The notes under the pieces are model-generated. The model was not told the origin of the DNA and did no database searches. It worked only from the letters and a program-made list of their open reading frames with translations. The position numbers were made by a program, and so were the translations under genes. Source: Deltaproteobacteria bacterium (lineage in GTDB: Bacteria > Myxococcota_A > UBA796 > GCA-2862545). From it: DNA of 64,000 nt. This document shows positions 44,178 to 51,700 of this stretch, in pieces. The stretch is taken from positions 62,001 through 126,000 of the forward strand of contig SBGP01000092.1 of assembly GCA_006226595.1 (NCBI GenBank), given 5' to 3'. Position 1 is the first letter of the stretch, and each line of letters begins with the position of its first letter.

Positions 44178-45647
44178 CTACATGCACACGATGTCGTAGG
44201 AGGTCGAGTTCGCGATGCCGTAGCCCTTGTCACCCACCGTCTGGAAGCGGAAGGTGCCGGTCGCCGTGCCGAGGAGGAGGGCGTTGTTGCCGCCGTCGGT
44301 AGCGTAGATCACCTGCTTTGCGACGTCGTCCTCGCGGTGGAGGAGCATGCACGCCTCGGTCGACCCCTCGATGTTGAGGAACAGCTCGGAGTCCGCCGTC
44401 GACGACGCGAGCACATTGCGCACCGCGATCTTGTTGTTGACCTCGATGACCTCGGCGCCGTCGCTGCCCGCGGCGTTGAGCGTATAGGTGGTGCCGTCGT
44501 AGTCGACGAACGAGATCACGTCGCCACTGCGCCAGAACCTGTAGCGACGGAAGGTGTAGCTCAGCCCGCCGAGGGTCATGCTGTCCGCGGTCACCGTCGT
44601 CGCGCTCACGCTCGTCGCGGCCACGTTGCCGGCGACGTCGATGGGGCCGCCAAAGTCGGTGAGCCCGCCGTTCTGCTGCACGTAGAAGGTCGAGCTGCCA
44701 TTGGACGCCGAGCGCGCCATGATCTCGTTGCCGTCGATGCCGAGGTTCACCTGCCCGCTCGAGCCGATGATCACGGCCCCGTCGTAGGCACTCGGGTTGA
44801 CGTCGTTGTTGGCGCCCACGCGCACGAACGAGGTCGCGAGCGTGCCCGTCGTCGTGAGGTTGTTCGCGGTGCCACCGTCGTCCGCGACGTAGTTGTCGTC
44901 GAGCAGCGCGGTGAGCTGGGTCTCGGTGGTGAACCCGTCGTCGCCATCGGCGAGCCCGGTGGGCACGCTGGTCAGGCTGGCCCAGTCCACCGCGGTCGTC
45001 GTCGACAGGGCCTGCCCGCCGAGCGCGGTGACCACCTCGGCGCCGGAGTCGAGGCACACGCCGGTCGCCCAGCCCTCGATGGTGCTCTGGTTGACCGAGA
45101 AGCTGTTGCCCGAGAGATCCAGGCCCGTGCCCGCGGTGTACACGTAGTGCGCGTCGAGCACGGAGGTGAGCTCGCTCTCGGTGTCGTAGGCCACGCCGCG
45201 CGCCGCGGTCTCGATGTCACTCGTCAGCGGGATCTCGCTGCGCAGGTCGCCGAGCGACATGCCGCCGAGCGTGTTCGCGTCCCCGGCCTGGTCACTCCAC
45301 GCGGCGTAGGGCACGTGATCGAGCGGAACCGGCGCCATCGGGGAGTCCCCGGAGACCTGGATCACGAGGTGCGCGCCGGGGAAGTTCGCGAAGGTCGCGA
45401 GGTCGAGCGGGATGTTGCCCGCGCCGAGGGCGGTCGCGAACGCACCGTCGACCACGTCGAGCGAGAGCGTGTCCGCCCACAGCGAGGTCGTGCTCGCGGC
45501 GTCATCGTACAGGGTGAACGTGACGTCCACCGTGCCGTCGACGCGTGCGCCGGTGCTGTCGGTGAGCACTCCCTGGACCGGCACGTACCCGGGGTCTGCA
45601 GAGGCGGTGGGGGCGGCGGCGAGGGCGAGGAGCAGGGCGAGACGCAT
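44178..45647 (-). CDS. Secreted surface protein with tail-fibre-like C-terminal region
   Basis: A 489-residue exported protein with a signal peptide ending ASA near residue 18. The next 110 residues follow a pattern seen in many bacterial surface proteins: V-Q-G-V-L-T-D, then T-F-T-L-Y-D, L-W-A-D, G-A-F-A-T-A-L-G, and finally VPLDHVPYAAWS. Thr/Ser/Gly-rich strands follow (about 130-400), like trimeric fibres. The end (about 400-489) has YDIVCM as its tail. A fibre or adhesin role is inferred. GGAGGT lies upstream of the ATG. Confidence 0.72.
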   Translation of the reverse strand: MRLALLLALAAAPTASADPGYVPVQGVLTDSTGARVDGTVDVTFTLYDDAASTTSLWADTLSLDVVDGAFATALGAGNIPLDLATFANFPGAHLVIQVSGDSPMAPVPLDHVPYAAWSDQAGDANTLGGMSLGDLRSEIPLTSDIETAARGVAYDTESELTSVLDAHYVYTAGTGLDLSGNSFSVNQSTIEGWATGVCLDSGAEVVTALGGQALSTTTAVDWASLTSVPTGLADGDDGFTTETQLTALLDDNYVADDGGTANNLTTTGTLATSFVRVGANNDVNPSAYDGAVIIGSSGQVNLGIDGNEIMARSASNGSSTFYVQQNGGLTDFGGPIDVAGNVAATSVSATTVTADSMTLGGLSYTFRRYRFWRSGDVISFVDYDGTTYTLNAAGSDGAEVIEVNNKIAVRNVLASSTADSELFLNIEGSTEACMLLHREDDVAKQVIYATDGGNNALLLGTATGTFRFQTVGDKGYGIANSTSYDIVCM

Positions 45648-45690
45648 GAGACCTCCGTCGCGCCATCGTACACGACCCCCGAACGCAAAC

Positions 45691-45713
45691 GACCGAGGCA
45701 CGGGGCCTCGGTC
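45691..45713 (-). terminator. Terminator hairpin after the ETF-QO gene
   Basis: A perfect 9-bp stem (GACCGAGGC at 45691-45699 against GCCTCGGTC at 45705-45713) with a 5-base loop. It lies 32 bases after the ETF-QO stop on the minus strand and is followed by GTTTGCGTT, which is only weakly T-rich. Confidence 0.65.
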
Positions 45714-45745
45714 GCGGTGCCGACGAGCGGCGAGGTCGGAGCGAC

Positions 45746-47437
45746 CTACATCTGGTGGTACTCGGGACCGTTGCCACCCTCGGGCGGCACCCAGGTGATC
45801 ACCTGGTACGGGTCGCGAATATCGCAGGTCTTGCAGTGCACGCAGTTGGAGAAGTCCACCTGCATCTCCTGGCGACCCGTCTCCTCGTTCTCGACCATGT
45901 TGTAGACCTGAGCCGGGCAGAACTTGGTGCAGGGGTTGCCGTACTCCTCGCGGCAGATCGTCGCGCAGATCTCGGTGTCGACGATCTTGAGGTGCGCCGG
46001 CTGGTCCTCTTCGTGGGCAGTGCCGGACATGTAGACGTCCGTGAGCTTGTCCACGAGGTAGGTGCCGTCGTACTCGGGCTTCGCCGGCAGCGCCGGGGAG
46101 CTGTAGTAGTCCTTGATCTTCTTCATGGCCGTGTGGTCGGCCTCGAAGGGCTTGATCGAGGAGCCGGGCCCGAAGAGGTACTGCAGTCCGAACTTGACCA
46201 TGCCGGTCGGAAGGCCGCCGTGGAAGGAGGCGTGCATGTTCTTGGACTGCTCCATCTCCTTCTTGACCCACGAAGCGTCGAGACGCTCCTTATAGGTCTT
46301 GAGCGTCTTCGCGGACGCATCGCCGCTGATCATGGCCTCGAACGCGGCCTCGGCGGCGAGCATGCCCGACTTCATGGACAGGTGGATGCCCTTGACGCGC
46401 ATCGGGTTGAGGAAGCTCGCGGAGTCACCGACGATCATCGCGCCGTCGGTGTACAGCTGCGGAATGCTGCCCCAGCCGCCGATGGTCACGGCCTTGGCGC
46501 CGTACTTGACGACCTTGCCCTTGCCGTCGGCGAGGTAGCTCTTGATCTTCGGGTGCTGCTTGAGCTGCTGAAGCAGCGCGTGGCAGTCCATCATCGGGTC
46601 GGCCGCGTCGAGCGCGACGAGCATGCCGATGCACACCTGGTCGCCGCCCATCGTGTACATGAACGACCCACCGAAGGTCTTCATGTCCAGCGGGTAGCCG
46701 AGCGCGTGGAGGCAGTAGCCCTCCTTCACGGTGCCCTCGGGCAGCTCGATGATCTCCTTGCACCCGATCTCGTAGGCCATCGGGTTGGAGTCCTTGTCGA
46801 GCTGGCGACGATCGATGAGCTTGCGGGCCAGGTAGCCGCGCGGACCCTCGCCGATGATGGTCACCGGGGAGGTGATGTCCATGCCGGGCTCGAAGGTGCC
46901 CTTCTGCTCGCCGTCCTTGCCGATGCCCTTGTCACCGGTACGCACGCCGACGCAGGTCTCGCCTTCCCACAGCAGGTCGGTGCCTGCGAAGCCGGGGAAG
47001 ATGTTCACGCCCTTCTCTTCGGCGATCTCACCGAGCCACTTGCAGAAGCGACCGAGCGAGATGATCGGCTTGCCGTGGTTGACGAGCTCGGGCGGAAGCC
47101 ACGGCGCGTTGAGCTGGGCGCCCGCCGTGAGGAAGGCCATGTGCTCGCGCTCGATGTAGCGCTCGACCGGGAAGTCCTCGCGCTCCTTCCAGTCGGGGAT
47201 GAGCTCGGTGAGGGACTTGGGGTCGAGCACCGCGCCGGAGAGCTGGTGCGCCCCGACTTCGGAGCCCTTCTCGAGCACGAGAATCATCGGCTCGTCGAGG
47301 GCATCGCCCTCCTTCTCACCGGCCTCGATTGCGGCGTTGTGGGCTTCGATGAGGTTCATGAGGTGGATGGCTCCAGCCAGGTTGGCGGGGCCAGCACCCA
47401 CGAACACCACGTCAGCGGGCATCTCGTCGCGTTCCAT
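45746..47437 (-). CDS. Electron transfer flavoprotein-ubiquinone oxidoreductase
   Basis: A 563-residue ETF-QO, which passes electrons from electron-transfer flavoprotein to the quinone pool at the membrane. The FAD-binding motif is near the N-terminus (VVFVGAGPANLAGA, about 12-25). GDSASFLNP near residue 335 is the second FAD contact. The C-terminal region carries the 4Fe-4S cluster cysteines (CTKFCPAQVYN, then NCVHCKTCDI). Length is normal. The ATG at 47437 has AGAGGAG about seven bases upstream. No etfAB genes lie nearby. Divergent from lspA. Confidence 0.93.
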   Translation of the reverse strand: MERDEMPADVVFVGAGPANLAGAIHLMNLIEAHNAAIEAGEKEGDALDEPMILVLEKGSEVGAHQLSGAVLDPKSLTELIPDWKEREDFPVERYIEREHMAFLTAGAQLNAPWLPPELVNHGKPIISLGRFCKWLGEIAEEKGVNIFPGFAGTDLLWEGETCVGVRTGDKGIGKDGEQKGTFEPGMDITSPVTIIGEGPRGYLARKLIDRRQLDKDSNPMAYEIGCKEIIELPEGTVKEGYCLHALGYPLDMKTFGGSFMYTMGGDQVCIGMLVALDAADPMMDCHALLQQLKQHPKIKSYLADGKGKVVKYGAKAVTIGGWGSIPQLYTDGAMIVGDSASFLNPMRVKGIHLSMKSGMLAAEAAFEAMISGDASAKTLKTYKERLDASWVKKEMEQSKNMHASFHGGLPTGMVKFGLQYLFGPGSSIKPFEADHTAMKKIKDYYSSPALPAKPEYDGTYLVDKLTDVYMSGTAHEEDQPAHLKIVDTEICATICREEYGNPCTKFCPAQVYNMVENEETGRQEMQVDFSNCVHCKTCDIRDPYQVITWVPPEGGNGPEYHQM

Positions 47438-47621
47438 CCAGAACTCCTCTACGGGGCGGAAGAATGCGCAGTAACGCAGCCAGGGTGCGCCATCCACGTG
47501 GAATGAACCGCGGTTCAGCGAAAGTCTCCGGCCCGCGCCAACTCTCCGCTTGCAAACCATGACATCGCTGGTGTGAGGCGCATCTTGCCGTGACAAGCTA
47601 AGAGCATCCCGCGGAGGCAGC

Positions 47622-48191
47622 GTGAAGCGCACCTGGACCATCTTCGGCATCGTGGCTCTCGTCGGGGTCATCCTCGACCAGGCAACGAAGATCTGGATCG
47701 TGAGCAACCTCGAGTACCGGGTCGACAGCATCGACATCATCCCGGGCCTCTTCCAGCTCGTGCATGCCCAGAACCCCGGCGCGGCCTTCGGGTTCATGCG
47801 CAACATGCCGGTGAACGCCCGCGTGGCGCTGTTCCTGTTCTTCACGGTCATCGCGATGGGCGTCATCCTCGACATGGTCCGCAAGCTCAAGGACACCGAC
47901 AAGTTCATGCCCGTCGTGCTCGGCATGATCTTCTCGGGTGCCATCGGCAACGCCATCGACCGCATCCACAAGCAGACGGTGACGGACTTCCTGCGCTTCT
48001 ACACGGACAACCCCGAGTGGATCGCGACGCTGCGCAGCTACAACCTGCCGCCCGAGTACCCGAGCTTCAACGTCGCCGACATCGCACTCGTCGTCGGCGT
48101 GCTGATGTTCGTCGTCCATTCCTTCCTCGAGAAGGACGAAGCGCCCGAGAGCAACGGCGCGCCCCCCGAGGCCAACGGCGCCGAGGCCTGA
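47622..48191 (+). CDS. lspA: Lipoprotein signal peptidase
   Basis: A 189-residue signal peptidase II that removes the signal peptide from diacylglyceryl-modified prolipoproteins at the inner membrane. Family motifs are present: LDQATK near residue 18, NPGAAFGF near 51, and the catalytic Asp residues in GNAIDRI and FNVADIAL. Four membrane helices are expected. A short charged tail rich in Glu/Pro/Ala extends the C-terminus. The GTG start has GGAGG upstream. First gene of the lspA-lgt-lgt cluster. Confidence 0.95.
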   Translation: MKRTWTIFGIVALVGVILDQATKIWIVSNLEYRVDSIDIIPGLFQLVHAQNPGAAFGFMRNMPVNARVALFLFFTVIAMGVILDMVRKLKDTDKFMPVVLGMIFSGAIGNAIDRIHKQTVTDFLRFYTDNPEWIATLRSYNLPPEYPSFNVADIALVVGVLMFVVHSFLEKDEAPESNGAPPEANGAEA

Positions 48192-48211
48192 CGCCGCGCT
48201 GAGGAGCCGGC

Positions 48212-49006
48212 GTGCATCCCTGGCTGGTCTACTCGGAGAGCCTCCAGCTCCCGACCTACTTCACCTGCCTCATGGTGGGCTTCGCCCTGTCGCTCGCCTT
48301 CGTGCGTCGCGAGGCCCAGCGTAGCGGCTTTGCGCCCAAGGTCGTGCTCGACGCCGCGTTCTGGCTGCTTCCGGGCGCGCTGATCGGCGCACGCCTGGCT
48401 CATGTCGTGCTCGTCGACCCGCAGACCTACCTGCGCGACCCGTGGATGGCCATCGTGCCCACCGGCGGCTGGGTGTTCTACGGGGGCTTCCTCGGCGGCC
48501 TCGTCGCGGGCTGGCGCTATGCCTCGCGTCGCGGGCTCTCCTTCGCGGAGCTCGCCGACTGCTACGTCATCGCGATTCCATTCGGCCTCATCTGGGGCCG
48601 GCTCGGCTGCCTCGGCGGCGGGTGCTGCTTCGGGCGGGCGGCGGACTTCCCGTTCGGCTGGCCCGTGCCGTGGAGCGTGACCTACACCGCGCGCGGGCAC
48701 CTGCCGGACGAGTTCCTCGCCATGCCCCTGCACCCCGCCCCGATCTACGCGATGCTCCACGCCGCGTGGCTCGTGCTCGCCATCGGCTGGGTCCGCCGCC
48801 ACCAGACGTTCCGCGGCGAGGCGATGGTCGCGTTCATCGCCCTGTACGGCGTGGGTCGCTCGGTGCTCGAGGTGTTTCGGGCCGATGCGTCTCGCGGGCT
48901 GTACTTCGGCGGGTGGCTGTCCACGTCACAGATCATCGGTCTCGGCACCGCGGCCCTGGCGTTCGCGCTATGGGCGGCGAGGAGGCGCGCATCCATCCCG
49001 TCCTGA
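48212..49006 (+). CDS. lgt: Prolipoprotein diacylglyceryl transferase, copy 1
   Basis: A 264-residue Lgt, which attaches diacylglycerol to the lipobox Cys of prolipoproteins. The central signature reads GRLGCLGGGCCFG, the Cys-rich form seen in many non-enteric bacteria. VFYGG replaces the HGG-type segment, and the C-terminal YGVGRSVLEVFR keeps the essential Arg/Glu pair. The GTG at 48212 has GAGGAG upstream and lies 20 bases after lspA. The unusual loop FPFGWPVPW follows the Cys signature. Confidence 0.93.
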   Translation: MHPWLVYSESLQLPTYFTCLMVGFALSLAFVRREAQRSGFAPKVVLDAAFWLLPGALIGARLAHVVLVDPQTYLRDPWMAIVPTGGWVFYGGFLGGLVAGWRYASRRGLSFAELADCYVIAIPFGLIWGRLGCLGGGCCFGRAADFPFGWPVPWSVTYTARGHLPDEFLAMPLHPAPIYAMLHAAWLVLAIGWVRRHQTFRGEAMVAFIALYGVGRSVLEVFRADASRGLYFGGWLSTSQIIGLGTAALAFALWAARRRASIPS

Positions 49007-49806
49007 TCGACCTTCCCGGGCTCCCGCTCCACAGCTACGGCATCCTCGCGGCCGTCGGCTTCGTACTGGTCGTGTTCCTCATCCTGCGGCGGACGGCGGC
49101 CCTCGGAATTCCTCGCGACCACGTCGTCGACATCATCTTCTACGGCGCGATCATGGGCATCGTCGGGTCCCGTGCCCTGTTCGTGTGGCAGAACCTCGAG
49201 CTGTTCGACTCCATCGGGCAGATGGTGAACATCCGCACGGGCGGACTCGTGTTCTACGGCGCGATGCTCGCGGGCCTGCCCACCGGCGCCTTCGTGATGT
49301 GGTACCGCGGTGTGCCCTTCTTCGCGCTCATGGACGTGCTCGCCACCGCGATGCCGCTCGGTCACGCCATCGCCCGCATCGGCTGCATCATGGCCGGCTG
49401 CTGCTTCGGACTGCCTACCGACCTGCCGTGGGCGGTGACCTACAGCCACCCCCTCGCCGTCGCACCGCCGCACGGCGTTCCGCTGCATCCGGTCCAGCTC
49501 TACGAGAGCCTGCTGCTCTTCGGCATCGCCGCGGTCACCAACCTCACCTACGCGAAGCGAAAGTGGGTCGGCCAGGGCATGTTCACCTACCTGCTGCTGT
49601 ACGCCATGGTCCGCTCGTTCACCGAGCAGTTCCGGGGCGACGCCTCGCGGGGCTTCTTGTTCGAGGACGTGCTCGGCCAGACGCTGTCGTTCTCGACGGG
49701 CATCTCGATGGCCATCGCGCTGATCGCGGTCGTGCTGTTCTTCTTCGTCGCGCGCCAGGTGAACCCGGAGCCTCCCGAGACGGGGAGCGCGCCACGACCG
49801 GCGTGA
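48970..49806 (+). CDS. lgt: Prolipoprotein diacylglyceryl transferase, copy 2
   Basis: A 278-residue second Lgt, overlapping copy 1 by 37 bases in another frame. It has HSYG near the N-terminus, VFYGAMLAG, the signature ARIGCIMAGCCFG, and YAMVRSFTEQFR. The ATG at 48970 is the nearest standard start but has no ribosome site. GAGGAGG (48979-48985) sits five bases before an in-frame ATC at 48991, which would start the protein at IHPVLIDLPG, matching typical Lgt N-termini. The true start is therefore open. Both copies keep the essential Arg and Glu, so both look active. Confidence 0.92.
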   Translation: MGGEEARIHPVLIDLPGLPLHSYGILAAVGFVLVVFLILRRTAALGIPRDHVVDIIFYGAIMGIVGSRALFVWQNLELFDSIGQMVNIRTGGLVFYGAMLAGLPTGAFVMWYRGVPFFALMDVLATAMPLGHAIARIGCIMAGCCFGLPTDLPWAVTYSHPLAVAPPHGVPLHPVQLYESLLLFGIAAVTNLTYAKRKWVGQGMFTYLLLYAMVRSFTEQFRGDASRGFLFEDVLGQTLSFSTGISMAIALIAVVLFFFVARQVNPEPPETGSAPRPA

Positions 49807-49819
49807 GCGCGCCTCACGC
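49801..49819. terminator. Hairpin spanning two convergent stop codons
   Basis: GCGTGAG (49801-49807) pairs perfectly with CTCACGC (49813-49819) around a 5-base loop. The stem contains the TGA stop of lgt copy 2 and, on the other strand, that of the alpha/beta hydrolase, so it may end both transcripts. Confidence 0.45.
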
Positions 49820-50677
49820 CGCGCGTGCGTCCGCGTCCGCCCAGCTGCTGAGAACCTGCCCGAGCTCGGGCCACACCGTACCCGCGTAGGTCGGCCGGAA
49901 CATGTCGAAGTGCCCGATGGACGGCAGGCCCAGCGCGCGGGGCGACAGCGTGAGCCGCTCGACCGAGGCATTGGTGAACGCCGCGGCATAGGCGTCGACC
50001 GCGGCCTCCGGGGCGTAGGTATCGTCGGTCGCACGCACCACGAACAGCTCGCCCTCGTAGGCGGCGAAGCGCTCGCGGGCGCCGGGTACGTGGTCCATGA
50101 GGTAGCCGGGCGAGCGACACCACTTCGCCCACTCGCGGGCGGCACCGCCGGGCACGTCGGTCCCGAGTCCCGCCCACCCCGGCATGTAGCCGAAGGCACG
50201 GCTCAGGCCGGGGAGTGCCGCGTACGTCAGGACGCGAAAGCCGAGGCGACGCGGCATGGGCCAGTGGCCGACGTAGCCGAACTGACTGCCGTAGGTGACG
50301 ACGCCGTCCAGTGCGTGAAGGGCGTCGACCACGCCGAGGATCTGACCGCCGAAGCTGTGGGCGACGCCGAGCAGCGGCACGCCCGGCACGTGCTCACGGA
50401 GCGCCTCGAGCGCGACCGCGGCATCGTGGGCCCAGGCGGTCGCATCGGCGGGATGGCCCTTCACGGGGCCGTCGAGCGACGCGCCGACCCCGCGGTAGTC
50501 GTAGGTGAGCACCGCGAAGCCCCGTCCCTCGAGCCACTCCGCGAAACGCCGGTAGAAGCGCTGGGGTACCGCGAATGCGCCGAGCAGCAGCACCGCCGCA
50601 CGCGGGGACGAGGGGCGGTACAGGGTCGCGCCGATGGGGTGGCCGTCGGGAGCGGTGAGGGCGAGGGGCGTGGGCAT
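49814..50677 (-). CDS. Alpha/beta hydrolase
   Basis: A 287-residue cytoplasmic alpha/beta hydrolase. The nucleophile elbow is HSFGG in GVAHSFGGQ near residue 107, the oxyanion-side motif is near LLLGAFAVP, and candidate Asp and His are in RATDDTYAP and SIGHFDMF. It resembles predicted esterases of the COG4757 type rather than lipases with a signal peptide. It is divergent from a LysR gene and may be its target. GGAGGCC lies upstream of the ATG. Confidence 0.85.
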   Translation of the reverse strand: MPTPLALTAPDGHPIGATLYRPSSPRAAVLLLGAFAVPQRFYRRFAEWLEGRGFAVLTYDYRGVGASLDGPVKGHPADATAWAHDAAVALEALREHVPGVPLLGVAHSFGGQILGVVDALHALDGVVTYGSQFGYVGHWPMPRRLGFRVLTYAALPGLSRAFGYMPGWAGLGTDVPGGAAREWAKWCRSPGYLMDHVPGARERFAAYEGELFVVRATDDTYAPEAAVDAYAAAFTNASVERLTLSPRALGLPSIGHFDMFRPTYAGTVWPELGQVLSSWADADARAA

Positions 50678-50783
50678 GAGGCCTCCTGCCCTCTCTCAGA
50701 ACGTCTCCGCTGGACCCGCACCACACGGGAGTTTGCAGACCCTTGCTGCACAAATGCAGCTTGAGGAGACCTATACTGCACAC
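50678..50783. promoter_or_regulatory. Divergent promoter with LysR operator candidate
   Basis: 106 bases between the hydrolase and LysR genes. A dyad, GCTGCA-CAAA-TGCAGC, lies at 50745-50760, with more CTGCA/TGCA copies nearby (TTTGCAG at 50732, CTGCACAC at 50776). TATACT at 50772-50777 is a good -10 for the LysR gene, but no fitting -35 is seen. An operator of the adjacent LysR protein is the simplest reading. Confidence 0.5.
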
Positions 50784-51647
50784 ATGCTGTCCTGGGACGA
50801 CCTGCGCTTCTTTCTCGCCGTGCACCGCGGAGGCAACCTCGCCGAGGCCTCGCGGCGGCTGCGTGTGGACGCCACCACCGTCTCCCGGCGCATGGATCAG
50901 CTCGAGCAGGAGCTCGGGACCGCGCTGTTCGTGCGTCGACGGGGCTCGTGGTCGATGACCCCGGTGGGAGAACGCATCCTGCGCAGTGCGGAGGTCGCGG
51001 AGCGCGCGGTGGCGGACGTCGATCGCATCGCCGCGGGCGGCGAGCGCGCGGAGGGACGCGTGAGGGTGACGACCCTGGAGAGTGTGGCGACCTACCTGAT
51101 CGCGCCGAGCCTGCCGTCGTTCTATGCGCACTATCCGGACATCCAGGTCGACCTCACCTCCTCGATTCGCGTGCTCGACCTCGAGCGCGGCGAGGCCGAC
51201 CTCGCCGTTCGCCTGGGCCGCCCGCAGACGCCCACGCTGAAGACCCGCCGCCTGGCGACCATCGAGGAGCGGCCCTACGCCGCGCGCAGCTGGCTCGCCG
51301 CGCGGGGCGTCGATGCCGAGCAGCTCATCGACCTCGATGGCGCCGAGACCTTGTGCATCTTCCAGCGCGACGACGAGCAGGCCCTTCGCGCCCACGGCGC
51401 GGGCCCTGCGGTGCTGCGCACCCGCAGCGCGACGACCCTGCTCTCCGCCTGTGCCTCGGGTGCCGGCGTCGCCTTGCTGCCCGATCTCCTCGCCGCCTCC
51501 GATCCGCGGCTGGTCCCCCTCCCGGCCCTCGATCTGGGTCGGCGCTCGACCCTGTGGCTGGTGTTTCACGAGGACGTGGGCGCTCAGGCCCGCGTGCGCG
51601 CCCTCATGGACCACCTCGTCGCGCACGTGCAGGCACGCACGGCCTGA
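50784..51647 (+). CDS. LysR-family transcriptional regulator
   Basis: A 287-residue LysR-type regulator. The helix-turn-helix lies at residues 1-60 (WDDLRFFLAVHRGGNLAEA, then VDATTVSRRMDQLE) and the ligand-binding domain about 85-280. It starts close to a TATACT box, so its message may have little or no leader. It is divergent from the alpha/beta hydrolase gene, the usual arrangement for a LysR regulator and its target. It is a paralogue of the regulator at 40107, with about the same domain lengths. Confidence 0.9.
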   Translation: MLSWDDLRFFLAVHRGGNLAEASRRLRVDATTVSRRMDQLEQELGTALFVRRRGSWSMTPVGERILRSAEVAERAVADVDRIAAGGERAEGRVRVTTLESVATYLIAPSLPSFYAHYPDIQVDLTSSIRVLDLERGEADLAVRLGRPQTPTLKTRRLATIEERPYAARSWLAARGVDAEQLIDLDGAETLCIFQRDDEQALRAHGAGPAVLRTRSATTLLSACASGAGVALLPDLLAASDPRLVPLPALDLGRRSTLWLVFHEDVGAQARVRALMDHLVAHVQARTA

Positions 51648-51653
51648 GCACGA

Positions 51654-51678
51654 ACGCCCCCGCGCGAGGCGGAGGCGT
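51654..51678. terminator. Hairpin between convergent LysR and TPR genes
   Basis: ACGCC-c-CCGC pairs with GCGG-a-GGCGT (outer 5 bp, one mismatch, inner 4 bp) around a 5-base loop, in the 53-base gap between two convergent stop codons. There is no T-run. Confidence 0.45.
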
Positions 51679-51700
51679 CCGGATGCTTCGAGCGGCGGGC

